Assembly: GCF_002892535.1 (NCBI RefSeq)
Contig: NZ_CP024847.1
Span: 372,001-436,000 of the forward strand
Length of the DNA stretch: 64,000 nucleotides
Source of the DNA: Aquella oligotrophica
GTDB taxonomy: Bacteria > Pseudomonadota > Gammaproteobacteria > Burkholderiales > UBA11063
Reading direction: 5' to 3'
Below the pieces are notes generated by a model, which was not told the DNA's origin, ran no database searches, and saw only the letters and a list, made by a program, of their open reading frames with translations. The translations under genes were made by a program, and so were the position numbers. Within the stretch, counting starts at the first letter, position 1. Every line of letters begins with the position of its first letter. Positions 8,085-17,238 of this stretch are shown in pieces.

Positions 8085-9017
8085 ATGAAAAGCAAATTAG
8101 TTTTTATCTTATTGTCAATAATCTTTAGTTACCCGAGTTTTGCTCGAGAAACTCAGGATTGTAAAGTTCCTCTTCTGGGTGAAAGTTATCTAAATGCTGC
8201 CAATCCAGCATATCTTCAATTAAATAACTATAAATACCTAAATCAGAAATTACCACCAAAGTTACGTTATCTGGATAACTATAAAATTATTGCGAGTGCC
8301 CAGTTTAGCGAATCTCAGTTTATAAATGCGATCCAAAATAAAGGAAAAGTCATTGATGTAGATTTACGGGCTGAATATCATGGCTTTAATGACGGGATTC
8401 CTTTTTCTTACATTGCATTGCCGTATGATAATGTGAATTTTGGTAAATCACAAGATACAATTCTTAAAGATGAGCATCAGATTTTATATAATGACTTAGC
8501 AAATGATAAATATATCAAGTTCTATCGTAATAATCTGAAGCATGTTCCCGATATGAATAGTCCAACTATGTGCCTAACTAGTAATATAAAAAGTGAGTCA
8601 GATCTTGTTGCTAAATATAATCAAGAGTATTATCGGATAACCGCAACAGATCATTTAGCTATGTCTCCTGATAATGTTGATCGCTTACTTGCCTTATACG
8701 ATGAGCGTCTAAAATCAAATCCTTCGCAGTGGGTATATCTGCATTGTCAGGGTGGGGCAGGGCGAACTACTACCGCTACAGCAATCTTGATTATGCTAAA
8801 ACAGAAATCTACCCAATCATTAATGCCATTTGATGAGCTGATTAAATATGTTGAGCAAGTAAGTAATTATAAATTAGTACCAAGTTGTAATGCATCAGAT
8901 AAATCATATCGTTGTCAGGCAAAATGGCAGCGTTACCAGATGCTTCAGCAGGTTTATAATTTTGTCCAGCAACGTAAAGGGCAGGAAAGTTATACTAGCT
9001 CGACATCTAGGAACTAA
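8085..9017 (+). CDS. Secreted PTP-like phytase / inositol polyphosphate phosphatase
   Basis: A 310-residue protein with a signal peptide likely cleaved after SFA (residue 20). The cysteine phosphatase loop HCQGGAGRTTT places the nucleophile at C221 and the phosphate-binding Arg at R227. Upstream, DLRAEYHGFNDGIPFS, NVNFGKSQ and RITATDHLAMSPDNVDR closely match the layout of PTP-like myo-inositol phosphatases such as Selenomonas PhyA, in which the Asp of ATDH is the general acid. It probably acts in the periplasm or outside the cell on inositol phosphates; another phosphorylated substrate is possible. It follows a small lipoprotein gene. Confidence 0.82.
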   Translation: MKSKLVFILLSIIFSYPSFARETQDCKVPLLGESYLNAANPAYLQLNNYKYLNQKLPPKLRYLDNYKIIASAQFSESQFINAIQNKGKVIDVDLRAEYHGFNDGIPFSYIALPYDNVNFGKSQDTILKDEHQILYNDLANDKYIKFYRNNLKHVPDMNSPTMCLTSNIKSESDLVAKYNQEYYRITATDHLAMSPDNVDRLLALYDERLKSNPSQWVYLHCQGGAGRTTTATAILIMLKQKSTQSLMPFDELIKYVEQVSNYKLVPSCNASDKSYRCQAKWQRYQMLQQVYNFVQQRKGQESYTSSTSRN

Positions 9018-9042
9018 TTTCTGGATGTTTATCTCGTAAATA

Positions 9043-9288
9043 TCAGTCAAAGTAATGATTATGTTCATCATTCTGATAGTAATGTTGATGCTGATAGTTA
9101 TGCGCTTGCCAATATTGCCCTTCATTACGTCCTTGATTTTCCCAGTAACGACCTTCAGCACGACCACGTGCCTCATACTGATTAACATAATGATAGTCGT
9201 CTTGCCCACCATCTCTATAATAGTCAGCAGCAAAAGCAGCTGAACTTAGACTGCTAGCAAAAAGGATTCCGATTAGTAATTTTTTCAT
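9043..9288 (-). CDS. Small exported Tyr/His/Asn-rich protein
   Basis: An 81-residue protein. A signal peptide, MKKLLIGILFASSLSSAAFA, is followed by a mature part of about 60 residues rich in Tyr, His, Asn, Gln, Gly and Arg. Within it an 11-residue unit occurs twice in tandem (GRAEGRYWENQ, GRNEGQYWQAH), and the end is His-rich (QHQHYYQNDEHNHYFD). The start at 9288 is chosen because AGGAGAG lies 4-10 nt upstream; an earlier in-frame ATG at 9318 would spoil the signal peptide. The family is not recognised. The His/Tyr tail could bind metal, but that is only a suggestion. Confidence 0.7.
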   Translation of the reverse strand: MKKLLIGILFASSLSSAAFAADYYRDGGQDDYHYVNQYEARGRAEGRYWENQGRNEGQYWQAHNYQHQHYYQNDEHNHYFD

Positions 9289-9381
9289 TTTTCTCTCCTG
9301 AAATTCATTGTATGGCATTATTATTTCAGAAGTTGAAAATTTATAAAATAGCGTTTTTACACTAGTAGCTGTAGTGGCTAT

Positions 9382-10179
9382 TTATTCTGCGTGCATTTCA
9401 CCAAGTACAATTACCCATGGTTTACATAAACTACTCGGGATAAATTTATGTATATTCATTTTACGTGCTTTCTCAATCAGCGTGTTGGTATTGGCATCGT
9501 AGATATCAAATTTTGGGCAGATTGATTCAGTTAGGGTTTTAGCTATTGAACTACGGCTGATATTTAAAATGGCAGCTGCTTCACGTTGTGAGAGTCCAAT
9601 AGTCAATAAAAATAGAATTTCATGCTGACGGCGGCTCAAAGGAATTTTTAATTCATCAGATTTTTTTATTATGGATGGTACATCCAGCGCTTTATCCTGA
9701 TAGCCCGAGAGATAATCATTAACACCAAACATATTAAAGTCGGTAATAGTCATTTGTGCGCCAACGATTTCTCCACTGTAATGAAAAACAGGAGTTTGGT
9801 AGATTATAATTGTGGTACTAAAGACTCGTGTAAACGGGTGAATTATTACAGCACTTACGGGCATTTTTTCTACAAATACTCGTTCGCGCAAGTTGACAAT
9901 TTGCTGAATAATATCTAATGCATATTGGGTATTTTCAATGCTGCTAGAATTTAGAATTGGAAACTCTTGTGCTTGCGGGTTATGAATATTCCGCCCTTTC
10001 ATCTCCTCCCAGTTTTTAAAGCCAAATTTCTCTGCATAGCGATTCGTTGCTACAACCAGCTCTCCGCTAATATCCCAGATCACTGCAACAATAGTTGATT
10101 CTACTAGTGGCAAGAAGCTTGGAATGATAATTTTATTAAAATAATCTTTGATTTCTTTATCTGATATATGTAGAGTCAT
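9382..10179 (-). CDS. LuxR-type regulator with an N-terminal PAS-like sensor
   Basis: A 265-residue protein. The N-terminal half (about 20-150) looks like a PAS domain: IVAVIWDISGELVVATNRYAE, then EEMKGRNIHNP, then beta-rich stretches. The C-terminus (about 195-245) is a GerE/LuxR helix-turn-helix: LSRRQHEILFLLTIGLSQREAAAILNISRSSI. The start at 10179 is chosen because GGGGAT lies about 6 nt before it; a longer frame to 10251 adds residues that do not resemble the domain. It is divergent from the FUSC transporter gene and may regulate it. The signal is unknown. Confidence 0.8.
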   Translation of the reverse strand: MTLHISDKEIKDYFNKIIIPSFLPLVESTIVAVIWDISGELVVATNRYAEKFGFKNWEEMKGRNIHNPQAQEFPILNSSSIENTQYALDIIQQIVNLRERVFVEKMPVSAVIIHPFTRVFSTTIIIYQTPVFHYSGEIVGAQMTITDFNMFGVNDYLSGYQDKALDVPSIIKKSDELKIPLSRRQHEILFLLTIGLSQREAAAILNISRSSIAKTLTESICPKFDIYDANTNTLIEKARKMNIHKFIPSSLCKPWVIVLGEMHAE

Positions 10180-10331
10180 GTTTATCCCCAAAAACATATA
10201 TATTATAATTGATTTTAGTCTAACTTGTAGTAAAGAATAGTACAATCGCATTGGTTTTATTCCGAACTTTAACTTATTAATTGTTTAATTCGGGTAGAAT
10301 ACTGGCTTGAATATCTGAATTGGATTAGATC

Positions 10332-11375
10332 ATGCGAAAAATAATTAATTATCAAAGTAAATTTTTGGCTTGGGACAAAGATGTAATAATTCTAGCAACG
10401 CAAGCTGGTATTCTTGCAGTTGTCTTTAGTCTCATGCAAGTTATATTTAAACCTGAGAATGATGCCGCAATTTTTGCGATGATTGGTGTTTTTATTGCTG
10501 CGTTGGTTCAAACGGTTGGCATTCGGGTAAATATTCTAAACCGGGTAAAGGCTAGTTTGATCTTATCAATTGGTGCTGGTTTTACAACTGCTATTGGTTG
10601 TTATGTTGGGAATTCGTTTATTGCTACTGCAATTGGAATCCTTCTTTTAGTCCCTCTAGTTGGACTTACTAGTTCGGCTGAGCACTTATCTGCTGCAATA
10701 ATCTTATTTACTGTTGATTTATTTATAATTGGTAGCGGAGCACCCAGTAATTCACTGCATCTTGCGGCTTTAAATGGTTGCTCACTAGCGATTGGTAGCC
10801 TATCTCTAGCTATTATTGCTCTTATATATGCCAGACCATTTGGTCAGATTACACCGATAGTGACTAAATATAAATTTAGTTTTAAAGGGGTGTTTATTAA
10901 CTATCAAAGTAATCTTGTTTTTAGCCTGATTTTAACTATAGCGGTATCAATTGCAAATGCCATTTCTTACTTATTTAAAATGCCGCAAGGTTTCTGGATT
11001 CCAATGACGGCATTATTAATCCTGAAAGCGGATCATGATTTTACTAAGTCTAGAATGAGTCATCGTTTGACAGGGACTTTGTTTGGTAGTTTATTGGCAG
11101 TTTTAGTTGCCTTACTTATTAGTGATAAATTGATACTTGCGCTTATGATGTTGCCAATAATGTTTTTTATAGTTATATCTATGGCGCGGCATTATGGTGC
11201 ATATACCGCTATATTAACTGTTATGGTTACGGTTATGATGAATTTGATGATACCTGATGGGTATTTAATCGCTACTCACCGTTTGATTGATACTCTACTT
11301 GGGGTTATTACGGTTGCAATAACTCTTTGGATATTAAACCCGTCAATTCATAAGCTTTTGCATAAAAAACAATAG
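10332..11375 (+). CDS. FUSC-family inner-membrane protein
   Basis: A 347-residue protein with two blocks of membrane segments (about 20-165 and 195-340) separated by a short basic linker, the layout of the fusaric-acid-resistance/aromatic-acid-exporter family. The second block begins FKMPQGFWIPMTALLILK, the hallmark stretch of FUSC proteins. It lacks the large cytoplasmic domain of the AaeB type. It probably exports aromatic or weak organic acids; the substrate is not evident. A bidirectional terminator follows its stop. Confidence 0.8.
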   Translation: MRKIINYQSKFLAWDKDVIILATQAGILAVVFSLMQVIFKPENDAAIFAMIGVFIAALVQTVGIRVNILNRVKASLILSIGAGFTTAIGCYVGNSFIATAIGILLLVPLVGLTSSAEHLSAAIILFTVDLFIIGSGAPSNSLHLAALNGCSLAIGSLSLAIIALIYARPFGQITPIVTKYKFSFKGVFINYQSNLVFSLILTIAVSIANAISYLFKMPQGFWIPMTALLILKADHDFTKSRMSHRLTGTLFGSLLAVLVALLISDKLILALMMLPIMFFIVISMARHYGAYTAILTVMVTVMMNLMIPDGYLIATHRLIDTLLGVITVAITLWILNPSIHKLLHKKQ

Positions 11376-11383
11376 GCAAAAAT

Positions 11384-11410
11384 AAAAAACCCTCAGTTTG
11401 AGGGTTTTTT
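11384..11410. terminator. Bidirectional Rho-independent terminator
   Basis: CCCTCA (11390-11395) and TGAGGG (11399-11404) form a tight stem flanked by A6 and T6. The hairpin lies between the convergent FUSC and fdxA genes and can stop transcription from both sides. Confidence 0.85.
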
Positions 11411-11414
11411 AAAA

Positions 11415-11753
11415 TCATGCACCATTACGATCTAGAAGATGGAATTTTTCTTTTACGTCTTTCCATTCATCAGCATCAGCAGGCGCTGCTTTCTTGGCAG
11501 TGATTGGTTTCCATGCTGGATTTTGAGATAATTCAGCGTTTAGCGCGATAAAATGCTGCTGATCTTCAGGTACTTCATCTTCCGGATAAATCGCATTTAC
11601 CGGACACTCAGCAACACAAAGCGTGCAGTCAATACATTCATCAGGCTCAATTACCAAAAAATTTGGACCTTCACGGAAACAATCAACCGGGCATACATCA
11701 ACGCAATCAGTATATTTGCATTTGATGCATGATTCAGTAATAACATATGCCAT
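11415..11753 (-). CDS. fdxA: 7Fe ferredoxin FdxA
   Basis: A 112-residue ferredoxin with one [3Fe-4S] and one [4Fe-4S] cluster. The Cys pattern at residues 9, 12, 17, 21, 25, 40, 43, 46 and 50 matches Azotobacter ferredoxin I ([17 protein letters not shown] and [12 protein letters not shown]). The C-terminal extension after residue 60 is normal for this class. It is a soluble low-potential electron carrier. It lies 10 nt after phaA on the same strand, so it is probably read through from the PHA genes, although a functional link is not obvious. Confidence 0.93.
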   Translation of the reverse strand: MAYVITESCIKCKYTDCVDVCPVDCFREGPNFLVIEPDECIDCTLCVAECPVNAIYPEDEVPEDQQHFIALNAELSQNPAWKPITAKKAAPADADEWKDVKEKFHLLDRNGA

Positions 11754-11763
11754 TTAAGTGTCC

Positions 11764-12948
11764 TTATTTTCTTTCTACAGCAAGAGCAACACCCATGCCG
11801 CCACCGATACATAATGTTGCTAGGCCTTTTTTAGCATCACTGCGATTCATTTCATGGAGTAAGGTAACTAATACACGTGCACCAGAGGCTCCAACTGGAT
11901 GACCAAGAGCAATTGCACCACCATTAACGTTTACTTTTGCAGGATCAAGACCCAATTCCTGATTAACTGCAGCAGCTTGAGCAGCAAAAGCTTCATTTGC
12001 CTCGATTAAATCAAGATCAGCAACACTCCAGCCTGCTTTAGCAAGAGTTTTTTGTGTCGCGTAGTATGGTCCCATACCCATGATCGCAGGGTCTAAACCA
12101 GCAGAAGCATAAGCTTTAATATATGCTAGTGGTTTTAAGCCTAATTCTTTAGCTTTAGCTTCACTCATCATCATAACTGCAGCAGCACCATCATTAATTC
12201 CTGATGCATTACCTGCCGTTACTGTACCACCTTCTTTTTTAAATGCTGGTTTTAATTTAGCTAGAGCATCAACAGTTACACCAGGTTTGATAAATTCGTC
12301 TTTAGCAAATACAACTGGATCACCTTTACGTTGTGGAATCGTAACTGGTGCGATTTCTGCATCAAATTTACCTGCTTTTTGAGCTGCTTCAGCTTTATTT
12401 TGTGAAGCTGTAGCTAAAGCATCTTGTGCTTCACGGCTGATATTATATTTTTCTGCAATATTTTCAGCAGTAATACCCATGTGGTAATGTTGGTAAGAAT
12501 CAGTTAATGCATCAAAGATCATACTGTCAACTAATTTAGCGTCGCCCATGCGGAAACCATCACGTGAACCAAGTAATAAATGTGGTGATAATGACATATT
12601 TTCTTGACCACCAGCAATAACGATTTCTGCATCACCAGCCATAATTGCTTGAGCTGCCAAATGAGTTGCTTTAAGACCAGAGCCACATACTTTATTAATA
12701 GTCATTGCTGGGACTTCTTTTGGTAGACCAGCTTTGATAACTGCTTGGCGTGCAGGGCATTGACCAGTTCCGGCTGCTAATACTTGACCTAAAATAACTT
12801 CGCTGATTTGCTCAGGTTTTACGCCTGTTTCTTCAAGTAAAGATTTGATTACTGCTGCTCCTAGGTCAGAAGCAGGAACTTTTGCTAATGTGCCATTGAA
12901 ATTGCCAATTGCTGTACGTTTAGCGGCTACGATTACTACATTTGTCAT
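11764..12948 (-). CDS. phaA: Acetyl-CoA acetyltransferase (beta-ketothiolase)
   Basis: A 394-residue thiolase that condenses two acetyl-CoA to acetoacetyl-CoA. The nucleophilic Cys88 lies in [10 protein letters not shown], the catalytic His in [10 protein letters not shown] near residue 350, and the second Cys in CIGGGMG near residue 380. NEAFAAQ is also present. It lies 47 nt downstream of phaC on the same strand, which points to the first step of polyhydroxybutyrate synthesis; an AtoB-like role in acetoacetate metabolism is possible too. fdxA follows after 10 nt. Confidence 0.93.
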   Translation of the reverse strand: MTNVVIVAAKRTAIGNFNGTLAKVPASDLGAAVIKSLLEETGVKPEQISEVILGQVLAAGTGQCPARQAVIKAGLPKEVPAMTINKVCGSGLKATHLAAQAIMAGDAEIVIAGGQENMSLSPHLLLGSRDGFRMGDAKLVDSMIFDALTDSYQHYHMGITAENIAEKYNISREAQDALATASQNKAEAAQKAGKFDAEIAPVTIPQRKGDPVVFAKDEFIKPGVTVDALAKLKPAFKKEGGTVTAGNASGINDGAAAVMMMSEAKAKELGLKPLAYIKAYASAGLDPAIMGMGPYYATQKTLAKAGWSVADLDLIEANEAFAAQAAAVNQELGLDPAKVNVNGGAIALGHPVGASGARVLVTLLHEMNRSDAKKGLATLCIGGGMGVALAVERK

Positions 12949-12995
12949 AAGTAAATTTCCTTTAAAACAATGAATAAAATATTTTTATGCTATTA

Positions 12996-14753
12996 TTAGG
13001 CTGTTTCTGCTTCAATAATGCTTAATGCTTTTGCAGTTACAAATTCGCCAGGCGCATCAGTTACTGCTGGGAATTCTTTACTACCTAAGGTTTTTGATGC
13101 TTTTACCTGTTTGCCAGATAATGCCGCGTACCATTGGTTCATGTCTTTCCACCAGCTACCTGGCATTTCAGAAGCATTATGGAACCATGCTGCCGGATCT
13201 TTGTCTAGATTATCATTTACCCAATAATTACGCTTGTCAGTAGTTACCGGATTTACTACTCCAGCTGTATGACCTGAAGCTCCTAGTACAAAGCGAATTT
13301 TGGCATTTTTCATATACCATACAGTCTTATAAGCCGAAGTCCATGGCACAATATGGTCTTTTTGTGCAGCAAATAGATAGACAGGATAGTCAATTACGTC
13401 AAGATCCATAATCGTACCACCAACCTCAAATTCATCTTTCACAAGTGCATTATCAATATATAGTCTTTCCATTAGGCATGAATGCATTGGTAATGATAAA
13501 TCAACGGTGTCGTTATTCCAGTATAATAAGTCGAATTTTTGCGGCGTTTTACCTAATAAGTAATTATTTACCCAGTAATTCCAGATTAGTTCATTGGCAC
13601 GTAATGCTGAGAAGGTTTGTGAAATAATTCGTCCTGACATTACGCCACCAACTTGTTTCTTGGCTTCACGTAATTTCATCAAATCACGATCCAAGAAGGC
13701 TTTAATATCACCCGGTTCAGTATGATCAAGCATAGTTGTCATATGTCCCATGCTATTAATCCAGTCTAGACCACGATTTTTAAGGACAATTGCTGCAGTT
13801 GTAAGGATAATCCCACCAACACAATAACCTAGGGTGTTTATTTTTTCTTTGCCAGAAATTTTTCTAATCGTATCCAAAGCTGCGATTATACCGTGCTCGA
13901 TGTATTCTTCCCAACGGTAAGTTTTTATTGAGGCATCAGCTGATTTCCATGATACCAAAAATACGGTATAGCCCTGATCAACCATGTATTTAACCATTGA
14001 ATTACTTTCTTGTAAATCAAGGATATAATATTTATTAATACATGGAGGAACAATTAACAATGGTGTTTCATATACTTTTTCAGTTGTCGGGGTATACTGG
14101 ATTAACTCAATTAGGCTATTTCTGAAAATTACTTTACCAGGTGTTGTTGCTAGATTTACTCCAACTTCAAAGTATGACTCATCAGTCATTGAAATATAAC
14201 CATTTTTGATGTCATCCATCATGTTACGCATACCATCAGCTAGTGATTTGCCATGCGTGTCAATCATTGTTTTGATTACTTCAGGATTGGTTAAAGCAAA
14301 GTTAGATGGTGAAATGGCATCGATATATTGACGCATAAAAAATTGCATCCGAAATTTAGTCTCTTCATCCATTTCTGAATTACTGACAAAGTCAAACAAC
14401 TTCTGTGAAATACTTAGGTAGCTTTGTTTTAAATATGAAAAGAAGGGGTTATTTTCCCAGTCTGGGTCTGCAAATCTACGATCTGCTGGTTTCTTATGTT
14501 CTTTTTCTACCGCAGCTTGATTTTGATCACAGAAGTTTCCCCACAAGCATAGTTGTTCTTGATAAAACTTATTCTGAGACTCAAGATATGAGCGCGTATT
14601 GTCAAAAAATTTTTGATACATATCCAAGAATGGATTTGGTGGTGTTTCAGTAGTTTTTTGTGCAGACATATTTAGAAGGTTTTGAAACCAAGTTTGATTG
14701 GCAGTTGCCAGATTGGTGAAAAATTCATCGAAATTTTTACCAGGATTAAACAT
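12996..14753 (-). CDS. phaC: Class I poly-3-hydroxyalkanoate synthase
   Basis: A 585-residue cytoplasmic enzyme that polymerises 3-hydroxyacyl-CoA on PHA granules. The lipase-like box GYCVGG carries the catalytic Cys (residue 311 from the chosen start), with Asp in AAQKDHIVPW and His in GASGHTAGVVNP completing the triad. The length and N-terminal domain are those of class I (Ralstonia-type) enzymes. The start at 14753 is chosen because AGGGG lies about 7 nt upstream; in-frame ATGs at 14777 and 14792 lack such a site. It is followed by phaA. No phaB, phaR or phasin gene is in the window. Confidence 0.93.
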   Translation of the reverse strand: MFNPGKNFDEFFTNLATANQTWFQNLLNMSAQKTTETPPNPFLDMYQKFFDNTRSYLESQNKFYQEQLCLWGNFCDQNQAAVEKEHKKPADRRFADPDWENNPFFSYLKQSYLSISQKLFDFVSNSEMDEETKFRMQFFMRQYIDAISPSNFALTNPEVIKTMIDTHGKSLADGMRNMMDDIKNGYISMTDESYFEVGVNLATTPGKVIFRNSLIELIQYTPTTEKVYETPLLIVPPCINKYYILDLQESNSMVKYMVDQGYTVFLVSWKSADASIKTYRWEEYIEHGIIAALDTIRKISGKEKINTLGYCVGGIILTTAAIVLKNRGLDWINSMGHMTTMLDHTEPGDIKAFLDRDLMKLREAKKQVGGVMSGRIISQTFSALRANELIWNYWVNNYLLGKTPQKFDLLYWNNDTVDLSLPMHSCLMERLYIDNALVKDEFEVGGTIMDLDVIDYPVYLFAAQKDHIVPWTSAYKTVWYMKNAKIRFVLGASGHTAGVVNPVTTDKRNYWVNDNLDKDPAAWFHNASEMPGSWWKDMNQWYAALSGKQVKASKTLGSKEFPAVTDAPGEFVTAKALSIIEAETA

Positions 14754-14977
14754 ATAAAGCCCCTGTTTTTTATTCATTAAAATTGATTCCATTATTCTAG
14801 CACTTATTACTTATTCAAAGATAATATTTTTGTATCATTTAGGCAGTCAATTGATGGGTATGTTTAAATAAATGAAAACTCCATAATTGGCAGTGAATAT
14901 GCCAGAACTATGTGGTATATCAAACGTATTGATGCAGGGCGTTTAGTACCTCAATTTGACGTTATAGAGCTACATTT

Positions 14978-15005
14978 TTGTTTTGTAAGTATGGGGTATT
15001 ATAAT
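14978..15005 (+). promoter_or_regulatory. Candidate sigma-70 promoter of the antiporter-dapF operon
   Basis: TTGTTT (14978-14983), a 16-bp spacer and TATAAT (15000-15005) lie 45 bp before the antiporter start. A second TATAAT at 15013 lacks a good -35. The rest of the 14793-15049 gap holds no recognisable gene. Confidence 0.45.
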
Positions 15006-15049
15006 TATTTAGTATAATAACTCTCTGAAATGGAGAACTTATTATTAAT

Positions 15050-16408
15050 ATGCAAAAATTCAAAATATTACTTTTTTTAATCCTGGCTAGTGTGTGGAGT
15101 GTTTATGCAAATTCGACATCTTCTCCATCCCATGGCAATCAAAGTCAGATGTTGTTAGTCTTGTCCCTGATTATTGGTGGAGCCTCACTTTCGTGGATTG
15201 TGCGCAAAGTTGGTTTGCCAGCAGTTACTGGTGAGCTTGGCTTGGGGATGATATTTGCTATTTTTGCTCATTATGGTTTTGGATTTTGGCCGCAGGTAGT
15301 TAATAGTCAGTTAATTGCTTTTTTTGCTGATATTGGTAGTATTCTGTTGTTGTTTGAAATTGGTTTAGAGTCAAGTGTTTCTGATCTTTTTAAGGTTGGT
15401 AAGCATGGGCTGCTAACTGCTATCATTGGGATTTTACTTCCTTTTGGTTTAGGCTACTGGTTATTAGGGGATTTATTATTGTCTAGCCATGATATAAAGC
15501 TGAATCTTTTTCTTGCTGCAACCTTGGCTGCTACATCTACCGGGATTTCTGTTCGGGTATTCAAAGATTTGGGTATCATCAATAACCCGGCTTGTCAAAT
15601 TGTTCTAGCCGCTTCAATAATTGATGATATTCTTGGCTTGATAATATTAGCCTTTGTTTCAGGTTTGGTTATCGCTGGAGAAGCTAGCTATTCTTCAATT
15701 GGTCTAATCCTTTTAAATGTTACTGCATTTTTCTTCATGACTTTGGTATTGGCACGGAAAATTACGCCCCATATTATTAACCAGATTTTACGGATTAGTA
15801 ATGATGAGCCAATGGTTCTGGCAATTTTATTATCCTTTTGCTTATTCTGGGCGTGGACAGCCTCTCTTATCGGCTTGGCCTCGATTATTGGTGCATTTGT
15901 AGCTGGTTTGATAATAGATGAGATAACCTTTCGCCGCAGCCAGCATCCATACTGGTATAACCGCCTTCTGGAAATGGACGACCACGATGGTAGTTATCGC
16001 GATTTCAAGACTGATATTTTTAGCCATTATCATAAAGAACGCCTAAGTAATCTGGTAAAGCCGCTAAACCATGCGTTTGTGCCAATATTTTTTGTGTATG
16101 CGGGGATGCAAGTTGATATTATTGCTGTAGCAAATCTACAGATTATCCTCTATGGGCTGGCTATCAGTATTGTTGCAATATTTGGCAAAGTTGCAAGTGG
16201 GTTTCTTCTCCCCAAGTCAATTAATCGTCTATTGGTTGGTTTTGGAATGGTTCCACGTGGTGAGATTGGTTTGATTTTTGCCTTGACCGGAAAAGAACTA
16301 GGGGTATTTTCTCCAGAAATATTTGCAGCCATCCTGATCATGGTGATAATTACTTCGCTAGTAACCCCGATTGCGTTACAAAAAATTGTCAGGGGTAGTA
16401 AAATATGA
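15050..16408 (+). CDS. Cation:proton antiporter (CPA2 / Kef type)
   Basis: A 452-residue membrane protein with about twelve or thirteen membrane segments. The stretch VGLPAVTGELGLGMIFA near residue 55, the FEIGLESSVSDLF motif and the paired acids in AASIIDDILGLI near residue 190 mark the Na+(K+)/H+ exchanger fold of the CPA2 family. It lacks a C-terminal RCK/TrkA domain. The first 20 residues look like a signal or extra membrane segment. It begins a three-gene unit: its stop overlaps the dapF start (ATGA). Substrate ion is not evident. Confidence 0.85.
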   Translation: MQKFKILLFLILASVWSVYANSTSSPSHGNQSQMLLVLSLIIGGASLSWIVRKVGLPAVTGELGLGMIFAIFAHYGFGFWPQVVNSQLIAFFADIGSILLLFEIGLESSVSDLFKVGKHGLLTAIIGILLPFGLGYWLLGDLLLSSHDIKLNLFLAATLAATSTGISVRVFKDLGIINNPACQIVLAASIIDDILGLIILAFVSGLVIAGEASYSSIGLILLNVTAFFFMTLVLARKITPHIINQILRISNDEPMVLAILLSFCLFWAWTASLIGLASIIGAFVAGLIIDEITFRRSQHPYWYNRLLEMDDHDGSYRDFKTDIFSHYHKERLSNLVKPLNHAFVPIFFVYAGMQVDIIAVANLQIILYGLAISIVAIFGKVASGFLLPKSINRLLVGFGMVPRGEIGLIFALTGKELGVFSPEIFAAILIMVIITSLVTPIALQKIVRGSKI

Positions 16409-17238
16409 AGATAAAATTTAGCAAAATGCATGGTTTAGGGAATGACTTCATTATTCTTAATAACATTGATTTGAGTTTGGAACTAACAACAGAAATTATT
16501 CAAAAACTTTCAGATCGTAAATTTGGGATTGGTTGCGATCAATTATTAGTTGTTGAGCCTGCAAGCGATGGGCAAAGTGATTTTTTTTATCGAATTTATA
16601 ATAGTGATGGTAGTGAAGCTGGTCAATGTGGAAATGGTGCACGTTGCTTTATTAGTTTTCTTCATTTGCAAGGTTTATCTAATAAAAGTAAGGTGAAATT
16701 ACAAACAAATACACGAGTAATTGATGGGCAGATAATTAATCCGTCGGTAGTAGAAGTTAATATGGGGAATCCAGACTTTAAGCCCGAGAATATACCACTA
16801 AATCTATTCGAAGCCAGTAATTATGAGTTTAAATTTGATAATCAATTAATCCAGTTTACTGCCGCTTCTATGGGTAACCCGCATGCGGTCATTCGTATTG
16901 CTACGCCGGAAATACTTGTAGATAATGAATACTTGACTAAAATTGGTAGCATGCTTCAACAAAGCCCAATTTTCCCGGAAAGTGTTAACGTTAATTTTAT
17001 GTTTGTTGAAAACGAGGGGCAGCTAAGGTTATGTACTTATGAACGCGGTAGTGGACTAACCCTTGCCTGTGGTAGTGGTGCATGCGCCACTGCGGCAGTT
17101 GCGGTTCGCGATGGCTTAGTTCGACAAAAAGTGAAGGTTATTATGCCGGGTGGGGAATTAGAGATTAACTGGACGGATGCTGGTCTATTGATGACAGGAG
17201 AAGCGATTCATGTTTTTGATGGTGAGATTGAAATATGA
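16405..17238 (+). CDS. dapF: Diaminopimelate epimerase
   Basis: A 277-residue enzyme that converts LL- to meso-diaminopimelate for lysine and peptidoglycan. The two catalytic Cys are C75 in GQCGNGARC and C222 in LACGSGACATA. The N-terminal KMHGLGNDFIIL is the usual start of the family. ATGA overlaps join it to the antiporter upstream and the RpfE-like gene downstream, so the three are probably co-translated. Confidence 0.97.
   Translation: MKIKFSKMHGLGNDFIILNNIDLSLELTTEIIQKLSDRKFGIGCDQLLVVEPASDGQSDFFYRIYNSDGSEAGQCGNGARCFISFLHLQGLSNKSKVKLQTNTRVIDGQIINPSVVEVNMGNPDFKPENIPLNLFEASNYEFKFDNQLIQFTAASMGNPHAVIRIATPEILVDNEYLTKIGSMLQQSPIFPESVNVNFMFVENEGQLRLCTYERGSGLTLACGSGACATAAVAVRDGLVRQKVKVIMPGGELEINWTDAGLLMTGEAIHVFDGEIEI

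Noticed and set aside
13018-13627. Plus-strand frames inside phaC
   Set aside because: They are antisense to the conserved synthase and share its codon pattern in mirror form.
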